DNA from: DATFPQ01 sp035264765
Lineage (GTDB): Bacteria; Actinomycetota; Actinomycetes; Actinomycetales; Angustibacteraceae
Assembly: GCA_035264765.1 (NCBI GenBank)
Contig: DATFPQ010000124.1
Coordinates: 1-15,352, forward strand
Length of the DNA stretch: 15,352 bases
Direction of reading: 5' to 3'
Program-made: the position numbers and the translations under genes
Part shown: positions 1 to 6,990 of the stretch, piece after piece
Numbering within the stretch: the stretch's first letter is position 1
Layout of the letters: every line of letters starts with the position of its first letter
The notes under the pieces: model-generated
Told to the model about the DNA's origin: nothing
Database searches by the model: none
What the model saw: the letters and a program-made list of their open reading frames with translations, nothing else

Positions 1-339
1 CGGCTTGCCGGAGCTCGCCAGCACCACCGGCCAGCCGCGCTCGCGCAAGGCCCGCACCAGCTCGGTGGCACGAGGTACCGCGTGCACCTCGTCCAGGAGC
101 TTGTCGAACTCCTCGACCCAGGCGTCTCGGAGCGCGTCGCCGTGCAGCTCCTCTGCCTCCGGCCCGGCCACCGCCTGGACGAACTGGTCGCCGCCCATGC
201 CGACGTGCCGGTGCACCCGCCACAGCGACGGGGTCAGGTCGTATCGGGCGAAGGCCCGCGCCCAAGCGATCACGTGGTGGTAGTTGCTGTCGACGACCGT
301 GCCGTCGACGTCGAGCAGGACTGCGCTGTCGGACGTCAT
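1..339 (-). CDS. HAD-family hydrolase (phosphatase), N-terminal part
   Basis: The reading frame starts at ATG 339 and stays open for 113 codons to the window edge, so the C-terminal half is missing. The protein begins MTSDSAVLLDVDGTVVDS, the HAD motif I DxDGT with the nucleophile Asp10 and the acid/base Asp12. A helical cap region follows (about residues 20-85: YHHVIAWARAF, HRHVGMGGDQF). VVLASSGKP at the end matches motif II (the Ser after a hydrophobic strand). This is the beta-phosphoglucomutase/phosphoglycolate phosphatase-like layout with a C1 cap. The family uses a Mg-dependent phospho-aspartate mechanism; the substrate cannot be told from this fragment. The probable 82-aa gene at 397-645 lies 57 bp upstream on the same strand and may be cotranscribed. 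Confidence 0.85.
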   Translation of the reverse strand, partial: MTSDSAVLLDVDGTVVDSNYHHVIAWARAFARYDLTPSLWRVHRHVGMGGDQFVQAVAGPEAEELHGDALRDAWVEEFDKLLDEVHAVPRATELVRALRERGWPVVLASSGKP

Positions 340-396
340 GCGCCGACGATCCCCAGCCCGGGGGCTTGCCGCCAGTCGGGCGGCGACCCGCCGGAG

Positions 397-645
397 CTAG
401 CCCAGGAAGAGCGCCGAGTCCGGCACGACGGCGCGGCTCGACGACCGGTAGGTCCGCCGGCAGAGCTGCTCGAGCTCATGGATCCGCAGCTCGCTGCTGG
501 CCAGCTCGACGTCGCCTGCCCCGGAGCCGATCGCGGCCAGCCGGTCGGCATATGCAGTGGCCAGCGCCTGCAGTGGAGTCGGCTCGGTGAGGTCGAGCAC
601 CCGCTCGGGGGCGCTGCGCGGAAGGGGGAGCTCGGGCAACGTCAA
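397..645 (-). CDS. Small hypothetical protein, 82 aa, TTG start
   Basis: I do not recognise this protein. The frame ends at TAG (397-399). No ATG or GTG lies nearby upstream in frame, but a GGAGG at 651-655 sits five bases before a TTG at 645, with a second TTG at 639. The product starts MTLPELPLPRSAPERVLDL and contains a helical stretch (LQALATAYADRLAAIG, then ELASSELRIHELEQLCRRTYRSS). It has no membrane segment or signal peptide. Amino-acid composition is normal for a soluble protein, unlike the Arg/Pro/Ser-rich noise in the other frames here. It would be read in the same direction as the HAD gene, 57 bp away. The call rests on the ribosome site and composition only; it may be a chance open frame. 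Confidence 0.45.
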   Translation of the reverse strand: MTLPELPLPRSAPERVLDLTEPTPLQALATAYADRLAAIGSGAGDVELASSELRIHELEQLCRRTYRSSSRAVVPDSALFLG

Positions 646-781
646 CGTGACCTCCGAGGGAGTCCGTGTGGCACCGGAAGACCATGGTGCGGGACGTCGA
701 CGGCAGCTGGGAAGGGGTGTCCCGCCCGGTGGACCAGACGGTGGGCGAGAGGGTGCGCAAGACGGGGGACGAGAGGGAGGA

Positions 782-829
782 CGAGGGAGCGCACCAGGGA
801 GCGCACGAGGGAGCGCACGAGGGAGCGCA
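782..829. repeat. 12-bp tandem repeat, four copies
   Basis: Four contiguous copies of the 12-mer CGAGGGAGCGCA (782-793, 794-805, 806-817, 818-829). The second copy differs by one base (CC instead of CG at its start). Degenerate copies flank the array: purine-rich GAGAGGGAGGA before it and CCAGGGG after it. The unit length is a multiple of three, so every plus-strand frame reads through the array. The repeat is upstream of the 970-5424 operon and has no assigned function. Confidence 0.85.
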
Positions 830-903
830 CCAGGGGTGGACGGGCCGGTCGGAGGTGGCGGAGAGTGGGGGAATGCTCGCGGCGCGTTGGGGTAGCAGGG
901 GGT

Positions 904-943
904 CGCTCGGCCGAGCGGCCGGGCTCCCGACCGCGCGGTCGGG
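904..943. promoter_or_regulatory. Two adjacent perfect palindromes upstream of the operon
   Basis: CGCTCGGCCGAGCG (904-917) and CCCGACCGCGCGGTCGGG (926-943) are each perfectly self-complementary (14 and 18 bases) and are separated by 8 bases. They lie 27-66 bases before the GTG of the DUF2795 gene. They could be an operator pair for dimeric regulators, or hairpins in the 5' leader of the operon mRNA. Which of these holds is not decided by the sequence. In DNA this GC-rich some palindromes occur by chance, but an 18-base perfect one is notable. Confidence 0.4.
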
Positions 944-969
944 CGTCCCGACGACCTAGGAGCTCCCCT

Positions 970-1383
970 GTGACGCAGCAGTCCGGACCCGTCAGCCCGC
1001 GAGAGGACGAGCAGCTGGCCCACGAGACCGAGGGCCTCGTGCGGTCCGGCCACCCGACGCGGGTCGAGGAGTTCCGTGATCCCGAGCCGCCGGGCGAGGA
1101 CCAGCCCACGGGAGACGAGCACCTGATGGCGCCGGACCGCGAGCCCGGCACCGCGCCGGGCCTGACGCCGGAGGACGTCGAGACCCGCTCCGAGATTGCC
1201 CGCTTCCTCGGGCTGTCCGCCTTCCCCGGGCGCCGGGACGACCTGGTGGCGGCCGCGAGCGAGCACCAGGCCACCGATCGGGTGCTCAACCTGCTAGAAC
1301 AGCTCCCCTCGGACCAGGAGTTCCGGAACGTCCAGGACGTCGCCCGCGCGCTCGGGCTCGGCACGGAGGATCACCGCGTATGA
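970..1383 (+). CDS. DUF2795 domain protein
   Basis: A 137-aa protein starting at GTG 970, with AGGAG at 958-962 seven bases before. Residues 1-70 are hydrophilic and acidic (MTQQSGPVSPREDEQLAHE...) and look disordered. The C-terminal part, about residues 75-132, matches the DUF2795 pattern: a short helix (SEIARFLGLSAFPG), then RRDDLVAAASEHQA, then VLNLLEQLPSDQEFRNVQDVARALG. DUF2795 proteins are small actinobacterial proteins of unknown biochemical function. The TGA stop overlaps the ATG of the next gene (ATGA), so the two are translationally coupled. This is the first gene of a four-gene operon ending at 5424. Confidence 0.8.
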   Translation: MTQQSGPVSPREDEQLAHETEGLVRSGHPTRVEEFRDPEPPGEDQPTGDEHLMAPDREPGTAPGLTPEDVETRSEIARFLGLSAFPGRRDDLVAAASEHQATDRVLNLLEQLPSDQEFRNVQDVARALGLGTEDHRV

Positions 1384-2534
1384 GGCTTGACTGGCTACGG
1401 CCCGTTCTCGAGCGCGAGGGGCCGTTCGTTACGGCCTGCCTGGACGCCTCTCGCGACGACCCCGCCGGGGCGCACGAGGTCGAGCTGCGCTGGGCCGGGC
1501 ACGCCGAGCGGCTGGCCGCGATGGGGGCCCCGCAGGAGGCGCTCACGGCGGCCGGCGAAGCCGCGGTGCGGCCCACCGGCCGCAGCGGGAAGCTCGGCCG
1601 GCTGGTCGTGGCGACGAAGGAGGGGCTGGCGCTGGACATCGTCCTGCCCGAGCCGCCGGTCCGCGAGGAGGCCGTCTTCGGCCCGGTGCCGGACCTGCTG
1701 CCTGCGGTGCGGGCGGCCGGTGGCGCGGTGTACGCCGTCGTAGACCTGGACCGCAAGGGCGCCGACGTCGAGATCGTCGGCGTGCTGGGGGAGGCGGTCG
1801 ACCGCGAGCAGGTCGAGGGCGACCACGACCTGCTGCACAAGGTGCCCGGTGGCGGCTGGTCGCAGCGGCGTTACCAGGCTCGGGTCGAGGACAGCTGGGA
1901 CCACAACGCGCACACGGTGGCCCGGGCCCTGAACGTCCTGGCCTCGGAGTACCGCCCGCAGGTGATCGTCGTCCGCGGGGACGACAAGGCCGCCGCCGCG
2001 CTGGCCGAGCACATCGCGCCGAAGGTCCGCGAGCGGGTGGTGCGCGTCCACGGCGGTGGTCGTGGCGCCGGCGCCGACGACTCCACCGGCCGCGGGGAGG
2101 TCGCCCAGGTGCTCGCCGCGCACGCCGAGAAGGCCCGGGCGGCGGTCGCCGACCGGTTCCGAGAGGCGGAGGGCCGCCAGGACGTTGCCGTGCAGGGCCT
2201 GGACGCCGTGCTCGACACGCTGCGCCGGGGACAGGTCGAGGAGCTGCTGCTGCGTGACGACCCGACGTCGCCGCTGCAGCTGTGGGTCGGACGCGCGCCC
2301 GGCGCGGTCGCCCAGCGGCGCTCGGAGCTCGAGGCCATGGGGGAGCAGCACCCGGAGCGGGTTCGCGCCGGCGCCGCGCTCGTCTGGGCCGTGCTCTCGA
2401 CGGACGCCGGCATGACCCTGGTCGGCGACGAGGCGCCGGTGGCCGAGGGCGTGGCTGCGCTGCTGCGCTGGTCGGACCGGTCGACACCGCACGATGCCGT
2501 TCCCAGCATGCCCGGGCATGGCCGCAGGCCGTAG
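1380..2534 (+). CDS. Rv2629/Balon-like eRF1-domain protein, putative ribosome hibernation factor
   Basis: A 384-aa protein starting at ATG 1380, with GGAGGA at 1365-1370. It has the layout of the bacterial eRF1-like (baeRF, Vms1-related) family. The N-terminal domain (MRLDWLRPVLEREGPFVTACLDASRD) is followed by a central eRF1-domain-2-like part. That part runs from AVYAVVDLDRKGADVEIV through the family's GGWSQRRYQARVEDSWDHNA segment (about residues 158-178) to YRPQVIVVRGDDKAAAALAEHI. The C-terminal part ends with ALVWAVLSTDAGMTLVGDEAPVAEGVAALLRW, an L7Ae-like end as in eRF1 domain 3. Published work on Balon in Psychrobacter and Rv2629/Msmeg1130 in mycobacteria shows such proteins bind the ribosomal A site of idle ribosomes. 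That this copy does so is inference. The family is also annotated as Vms1/Ankzf1-like peptidyl-tRNA hydrolase. It is cytoplasmic, with no signal or membrane segment. Confidence 0.65.
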   Translation: MRLDWLRPVLEREGPFVTACLDASRDDPAGAHEVELRWAGHAERLAAMGAPQEALTAAGEAAVRPTGRSGKLGRLVVATKEGLALDIVLPEPPVREEAVFGPVPDLLPAVRAAGGAVYAVVDLDRKGADVEIVGVLGEAVDREQVEGDHDLLHKVPGGGWSQRRYQARVEDSWDHNAHTVARALNVLASEYRPQVIVVRGDDKAAAALAEHIAPKVRERVVRVHGGGRGAGADDSTGRGEVAQVLAAHAEKARAAVADRFREAEGRQDVAVQGLDAVLDTLRRGQVEELLLRDDPTSPLQLWVGRAPGAVAQRRSELEAMGEQHPERVRAGAALVWAVLSTDAGMTLVGDEAPVAEGVAALLRWSDRSTPHDAVPSMPGHGRRP

Positions 2535-2563
2535 GCTGGAGGTCTTCGGAGCAGGGAGCGGTT

Positions 2564-3571
2564 GTGGCCACACGTGACGTCGTCGTGGTGGGGGCCAGCG
2601 CCGGTGGGGTTGAGGCACTTCGGGAGCTGGTCTCCGGTCTGCCGACCAACTTCCCCGCCACGGTCCTGGTCGTGCTCCACATCCCGCCCAGCGGCAGCAA
2701 TGCGCTCGCCGCGATCCTGGACCGGGCCGGCCCCCTGGAGGCGCGCCGGGCCGGCCACGGGGAGCCGCTGCTCCACGGCACCGTGCGCGTGGCGCCTCCA
2801 GACCACCACCTGCTGGTGATGGAGGATCGGCTGGCCCTCTCGCTCGGGCCCCGCGAGAACGGGCACCGGCCGGCCGTCGACGTCCTGTTCCGCTCGGCCG
2901 CCCGGGCCGTCGGTGCGCGCTGCATCGGCGTGGTGCTCTCCGGCGCCCTGGACGACGGGTCGGCCGGCCTGGTCGCCGTTCGCACGCGCGGTGGCGTCGC
3001 CGTCGTCCAGGACCCGGACGAGGCGCTGCAGCCGGGGATGCCCACCAGCGCCATCGAGTCGGCCCACCCCGAGCACGTGCTGCCGGTCGCCGAGATCGCG
3101 AGCCTGCTGGCTCAGCTGGTCCAGGAGGAGGTACCTGACGGCGCCGGTGAGCGCGCCCCGGAGCTGATGGAGGTGGAGACGGACATGGCCCAGTTCGACA
3201 TGTCGCGGATCGACGGCCAGGAGCACCCAGGCCAGCCGGCCGGCTTCTCCTGCCCGGACTGCTCCGGCGCGCTGTGGAGCATCGAGGACGGTGGGCTGCT
3301 CCGGTTCCGCTGCCGGGTCGGTCACGCCTGGTCGGCGGAGAGCCTGCTTGCGCAGCAGTCCGAGACGCTGGAGGGCGCCCTGTGGATGGCGCTGCGGAGC
3401 CTGGAGGAGAAGGCGGCGCTGTCCCGCGACCTCGGCCGGCGCGCCGACGAGGACGCGCGAGCTCTGTCGGCGGCCCGGTTCCGGGCGCTGGCCGACGAGT
3501 CGGCGCAGGCCGCGCGGCTGATACGCGACTTCCTGCTGGCGCCGCCGAAGGCTGACGAGGACGTGGGATGA
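2564..3571 (+). CDS. cheB: CheB-type protein-glutamate methylesterase without receiver domain
   Basis: A 335-aa protein starting at GTG 2564, with AGGGAG at 2553-2558. The CheB catalytic domain starts at once: DVVVVGASAGGVEAL (nucleophile Ser12), VVLHIPPSGSN (His39) and VVLSGALDDGSAGL (Asp131), with PGMPTSAI at 158-164. This is the Ser-His-Asp triad of CheB, which hydrolyses glutamyl methyl esters or deamidates glutamine in receptors. The usual N-terminal response-regulator domain is absent, so activation by CheA phosphorylation is not expected. After residue 220 there is a metal-site-like segment, CPDC (230-233) and CRVGH (250-254), then a helical tail. The stop codon overlaps the ATG of the CheR gene, giving a coupled CheB-CheR pair. 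Such pairs are common beside sensory proteins rather than flagellar genes. The substrate is unknown. Confidence 0.85.
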   Translation: MATRDVVVVGASAGGVEALRELVSGLPTNFPATVLVVLHIPPSGSNALAAILDRAGPLEARRAGHGEPLLHGTVRVAPPDHHLLVMEDRLALSLGPRENGHRPAVDVLFRSAARAVGARCIGVVLSGALDDGSAGLVAVRTRGGVAVVQDPDEALQPGMPTSAIESAHPEHVLPVAEIASLLAQLVQEEVPDGAGERAPELMEVETDMAQFDMSRIDGQEHPGQPAGFSCPDCSGALWSIEDGGLLRFRCRVGHAWSAESLLAQQSETLEGALWMALRSLEEKAALSRDLGRRADEDARALSAARFRALADESAQAARLIRDFLLAPPKADEDVG

Positions 3572-5424
3572 CCGAGGCCGACCCCGGCTTCGAGGAGCTG
3601 CTGGCCTACCTGAAGGAGGTTCGCGGCTTCGACTTCACCGGGTACAAGCGGTCCACGCTTATCCGGCGGGTGCAGCGGCGGATGGCCGACGTCGGCGACA
3701 GCAGCTACGCGGACTACCGGGACCGGCTCGAGCTGCACGCGGAGGAGTTCACCGCCCTCTTCGACACCATCCTGATCAACGTCACCAGCTTCCTGCGTGA
3801 CCCGGAGTCGTGGGACTACCTGCGCTCCGACATCGTCCCGGAGCTTCTGGCCCAGCGACCGACCGGGCCGCTGCGTATCTGGAGCGCCGGCTGCGCCACC
3901 GGGCAGGAGGCCTACAGCCTGGCGATCGTGCTGGCGGAGGCCATGGGCTGGGACCAGTTCCGGGAACGGGTCAAGATCTACGCGACGGACGTGGACGAGA
4001 AGGCCCTTGCCACGGCCCGCCAGGCCTCGTACAGCCACCGGGAGCTGCACGGCCTGACGCCGGACCTGCTGGAGCGGTACTTCGAGCCCTCCGGGCAGCG
4101 CTGGTCGTTCCGCAAGGACCTGCGGCGGGCCATCATCTTCGGGCGCAACGACCTGGTGCAGGACGCGCCGATCTCACACGTCGACCTGCTGCTGTGCCGC
4201 AACACGCTGATGTACTTCACCGCCGAGACCCAGGCCCGCATCGTGCAGCGGCTGCACTTCGCGCTGAACCCAGCCGGTGCCCTGTTCCTGGGCAAGGCCG
4301 AGATGCTGCTCAGCCACGGCTCCCTGTTCACCGCCGTCGACCTGCCCCGCCGGTTCTTCCGCAAGGTGGCCGTGCGGCCGCTCGACCGGGTGCCGGTCAC
4401 GGCCACGATGACTCTGCGGCCGGCACCGGAACCGACGGACCCCGAGGTCCAGCGGCTGCGCGAGGCCCTGATGGCCAGCTCGTCGGCCCAGCTGGTGCTC
4501 GACGCCTCGGCCCGGGTGACGTTGATCAACCGGCGGGCGGACGCCCTGTTCTCGCTCAGCGCGCGTGACGTCGGCCGGCTGTTCCAGGACCTCGAGGTGT
4601 CCTACCGGCCGGTGGAGCTGCGGTCGGCGGTGCAGGAGGCGCATACGCAGCGTCGGGCGGTGCTGCTGCGGGACGTGGAGTGGCGCCGGGGCACCGAGCT
4701 GCTCTGGCTGGACATCCAGGTGGTCCCGCTGCTGGAGTCGGACGGGCGCGTGGTCGGCACATCCCTCAACTTCACCGACGTCAGTCGCTCGCGGCAGCTG
4801 CGCGAGGAGCTCGAGTACGCCAACCGGCAGCTGGAGACGGCGTACGAGGAGCTGCAGTCGACCAACGAGGAGCTCGAGACCACCAACGAGGAGCTGCAGT
4901 CCACAGTCGAGGAGCTGGAGACGACGAACGAGGAGCTCCAGTCGACCAACGAAGAGCTGGAGACGATGAACGAGGAGCTGCAGTCGATGAACGACGAGCT
5001 GCAGTCCACGAACGACCAGCTGCGCGAGCGGACCAGCGAGGTCGACGAGCTCAACGCCTTCATGTCCTCGGTCTTCGCCGGCCTGCGCGCCGGCGTCGTC
5101 GTCGTCAACTCCGACCTGCTCGTGCAGGTGTGGAACGACCAGGCCGAGGAGCAGTGGGGCGTCCGGCAGGACGAGGCCGCGGGCCGGCATCTGCTCACGC
5201 TCGACATCGGCCTTCCGCTGGAGCAGGTGCGCCCGCTCGTTCGCTCGCTGCTGTCCGGTGAACAACAAGAGGCCATCGGCGTCATCCCCGCGGTGAACCG
5301 GCGCGGGCGTCCAGTGGTGGTGCACGTGACCGGGACGCCGCTGCGGTACGGCGAGGTCGTACGCGGCGCGATCCTGGTCATGCAGACTCAGGAGGACCGC
5401 GAGCCCGTCGACCGCGCGGGCTGA
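3568..5424 (+). CDS. cheR: CheR-type methyltransferase with two PAS domains and coiled coil
   Basis: A 618-aa protein from ATG 3568, overlapping the CheB stop. Residues 5-75 are the CheR N-terminal helical domain (FEELLAYLKEVRGFDFTGYK, ending INVTSFLRDPESW at 70-82). Residues 100-270 are the SAM-binding domain, with IWSAGCATGQEAYSLAI (104-120), YATDVDEKAL (138-147) and CRNTLMYF (210-217). A PAS domain covers about 297-405. A coiled coil at 410-495 is made of repeated seven-residue ELETTNE/ELQSTNE units, and a second PAS domain follows at 496-610 (AGVVVVNSDLLVQVWNDQAEEQWG). The protein ends after this PAS, so the histidine kinase seen in many CheB/CheR-PAS hybrids is missing. It should methylate glutamates in a cytoplasmic partner under PAS control. 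Target and ligand are unknown; no receptor gene is in the window. Confidence 0.88.
   Translation: MTEADPGFEELLAYLKEVRGFDFTGYKRSTLIRRVQRRMADVGDSSYADYRDRLELHAEEFTALFDTILINVTSFLRDPESWDYLRSDIVPELLAQRPTGPLRIWSAGCATGQEAYSLAIVLAEAMGWDQFRERVKIYATDVDEKALATARQASYSHRELHGLTPDLLERYFEPSGQRWSFRKDLRRAIIFGRNDLVQDAPISHVDLLLCRNTLMYFTAETQARIVQRLHFALNPAGALFLGKAEMLLSHGSLFTAVDLPRRFFRKVAVRPLDRVPVTATMTLRPAPEPTDPEVQRLREALMASSSAQLVLDASARVTLINRRADALFSLSARDVGRLFQDLEVSYRPVELRSAVQEAHTQRRAVLLRDVEWRRGTELLWLDIQVVPLLESDGRVVGTSLNFTDVSRSRQLREELEYANRQLETAYEELQSTNEELETTNEELQSTVEELETTNEELQSTNEELETMNEELQSMNDELQSTNDQLRERTSEVDELNAFMSSVFAGLRAGVVVVNSDLLVQVWNDQAEEQWGVRQDEAAGRHLLTLDIGLPLEQVRPLVRSLLSGEQQEAIGVIPAVNRRGRPVVVHVTGTPLRYGEVVRGAILVMQTQEDREPVDRAG
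4807..5040 (+). repeat. 21-bp coding repeat for the CheR coiled coil
   Basis: About ten imperfect 21-base units encode alternating ELETTNE and ELQSTNE heptads, with variants ELQSTVE, ELETMNE, ELQSMND and ELQSTND. Codon choice differs between units (for example gagctgcag and gagctccag), so the repeat is conserved at protein level more than at DNA level. It forms a rigid linker between the two PAS domains. Confidence 0.85.
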
Positions 5425-5468
5425 CCGGCGTCAGCGCGTGACCGGCGTCAGCGCGTGACCGGCGTCAG
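5422..5468. repeat. 17-bp tandem repeat spanning the cheR stop codon
   Basis: The unit TGACCGGCGTCAGCGCG occurs at 5422-5438 and 5439-5455, and a partial copy (first 13 bases) at 5456-5468. The first three bases of copy one are the TGA stop of the CheR gene, and each later copy also begins with TGA. The array fills nearly the whole 54-bp gap to the stop codon of the convergent ANTAR gene. No terminator hairpin with a T tract is visible between the two genes. Confidence 0.9.
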
Positions 5469-5478
5469 GAGGACCGGG

Positions 5479-6816
5479 TCAGCCGCCCGTCGCCGGCGGA
5501 TTGCCATTGCGGCCCTGAACCCGGGAGACGATGTCGCGGGCGATGTCGCGCAGCTTGACGTTGCGCTTCTGGCTGACGGCCACCAGGTGCCGGAAGGCGT
5601 CGTCCGCCGAGTACCCGAACCGGGCCATCAGGATGCCCTTCGCCTGGTCGATCTCCGGGCGGGAGACGAGCGCCTGGCGCAGGTGCCGCGCCTCCTCCCG
5701 CAGCAGCTCCAGCCGCTGGGTGTCCTCGAGCAGGGAGCTGGCGGCCCGCGCGAACAGCTCCGCGCGGGCGCGAACGGGGCCGTGGTCGAGGGCCGGGCCC
5801 TCGGCGACGTAGAGGTTGAGGACCCCCAGCACGCCGGCCTCCCCGTCCATCGGGACGCCGAGGGTGGCGTTGATGGGGACGTCCCGCATCCGCCGGGCGA
5901 GGGCTGGCCACCGGGCGTCTTCGCGCAGGTCGTTGCTGTACACGACCTGGTCGGTGAGGAAGGCCTCGACGCACGGACCCTCGCCCGCCTCGAACTGCGC
6001 AGCGTCCGCCGCCTGCGCGGCCGCCGAGCTGCTGTTCACCAGGGTGGGACGCCGCGGGTCTCCCAGGTTGATCGTCATGTCGGTGGCCTCGGGCAGGGCC
6101 CGCTCGGCGATCCCAAGGATCCGAGGCATCAGCTCCGGCATGTGAGCGTGCGCCGGCGGGAGCGCGAGGAGCTCGGCGAAGGAGCCGAGGAGCGCCAGGG
6201 CGGCACCGGTGCCGGCGTCGGCTCCGTCGACGTCGCCGTGCGCCGTGACGTCGGCGAACCATCGCAGGGAGGTCGGTGGGGCGGACGAGTTCCCGTCCGG
6301 AAACGGGACGGCGACGAGCGTGGCGCGCTGGTGTCCCTCGCCGCGCGGGGTCATCTGCACCGTGGCCGGCTCCGGCGTCTGCCCCTCCGCCGCATGGAGC
6401 ACCATGGTCCGAACCGCCCGCCGGTCGGCGACGTCCACGAAGGCGGCCAGCGGCTTGCCGCGCAGGCGCTGGGGGGCCACACCCAGCAGCCTGCTGGCGG
6501 CCGGGTTGGCCTCGAGGAGCGCCCCGTGCAGGTCGGTCACGAGCACCGGCGTGGGCATCGTGTTCAGCAGGCGCTGCACCGCCGCTTGCGCGAGCGAGTT
6601 CTCCCGCAGCAGGTCGCTGATGTGGCGTTGCTGCGCCGCGACCTCCTCGCCGGTGACCCGCAGCTCCTCCATCGCGGTCTCCAGCTCGGCCACCAGGTCC
6701 ACCGACGACACTTCGGTGGCCTGGTTGCGCAACTGGTCCAGCCGGCTCGCCATGGCGAGGAGCTCACGCTCCACCCACCCCTCGTCGGGCTGGCTCGCGT
6801 ACAGGCTCGTCTCCAT
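5479..6816 (-). CDS. PAS-GAF-ANTAR signal transduction protein
   Basis: A 445-aa protein starting at ATG 6816; GGAGG (complement of 6822-6826) is five bases upstream. Residues 1-78 are helical (LVAELETAMEELRVTGEEVAAQQRHISDLL). A PAS domain spans about 78-195 (NTMPTPVLVTDLHGALLEANPAASRLLG). A GAF domain covers about 215-365 (EAGEGPCVEAF, DLREDARWPALARRM, GVPMDGEAGVLGVLNLY). The C-terminal ANTAR domain lies at about 370-435, with the typical EIDQAKGILMARFGYSADDAFRHLVAVSQ and KLRDIARDIV. ANTAR domains bind paired hairpins in nascent RNA and prevent termination; here PAS and GAF would supply the signal. The gene is convergent with the CheB/CheR operon, and its divergent neighbour starts at 6991. 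The RNA target is not identified. Confidence 0.88.
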   Translation of the reverse strand: METSLYASQPDEGWVERELLAMASRLDQLRNQATEVSSVDLVAELETAMEELRVTGEEVAAQQRHISDLLRENSLAQAAVQRLLNTMPTPVLVTDLHGALLEANPAASRLLGVAPQRLRGKPLAAFVDVADRRAVRTMVLHAAEGQTPEPATVQMTPRGEGHQRATLVAVPFPDGNSSAPPTSLRWFADVTAHGDVDGADAGTGAALALLGSFAELLALPPAHAHMPELMPRILGIAERALPEATDMTINLGDPRRPTLVNSSSAAAQAADAAQFEAGEGPCVEAFLTDQVVYSNDLREDARWPALARRMRDVPINATLGVPMDGEAGVLGVLNLYVAEGPALDHGPVRARAELFARAASSLLEDTQRLELLREEARHLRQALVSRPEIDQAKGILMARFGYSADDAFRHLVAVSQKRNVKLRDIARDIVSRVQGRNGNPPATGG

Positions 6817-6990
6817 GATCACCTCCCCGGGACAACTGTCCACGTCAGTCTGCCGCCGCCCCGTGCCCTCGGCATCCCCAGGCCGCTTCGAGCGCGACCG
6901 TAGGTGACCACGACCGTAGGTGACACCGTTGGCCGGATCGGCGCACCATGGGGCTGGGCGGTCGGCCGCGACGCCCCGATGGAGGCACCG
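6817..6990. promoter_or_regulatory. Divergent intergenic region with 14-bp direct repeat
   Basis: This 174-bp gap between the ANTAR gene (minus) and the coiled-coil gene (plus) must hold both promoters. The 14-mer CGACCGTAGGTGAC occurs twice, at 6895-6908 and 6911-6924, giving a 16-bp period that suits a regulator binding on nearly the same DNA face. A small dyad GGACA-AC-TGTCC lies at 6830-6841, just upstream of the ANTAR ribosome site. No convincing -35/-10 boxes were found. Confidence 0.45.

Larger units (their letters stand above)
646..969. other. Intergenic region without a supported gene
   Basis: Open frames cross this stretch on both strands, but their products are Arg/Gly/Pro-rich and show no protein-like pattern. 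It lies between the divergent 82-aa gene (minus) and the DUF2795 gene (plus), so it should hold both promoters. No clear -35/-10 pair is visible. What can be seen is a 12-bp tandem repeat (782-829), two perfect palindromes (904-917 and 926-943) and the ribosome site of the next gene. Confidence 0.6.

Noticed and set aside
782..829. CRISPR array
   Set aside because: The 12-mers are contiguous with no unique spacers; this is a simple tandem repeat.
82..969. Plus-strand open frame extending the DUF2795 gene upstream by about 300 codons
   Set aside because: The region includes the tandem repeat (read as TRERTRER) and the antisense of the HAD gene. A proper ribosome site and protein-like sequence begin only at GTG 970.
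1395..3325. Long minus-strand open frames of 407 to 503 codons over the Balon-like and CheB genes
   Set aside because: They overlap well-supported plus-strand genes, show Arg/Pro/Ala-rich noise and have no ribosome site. They are shadows.
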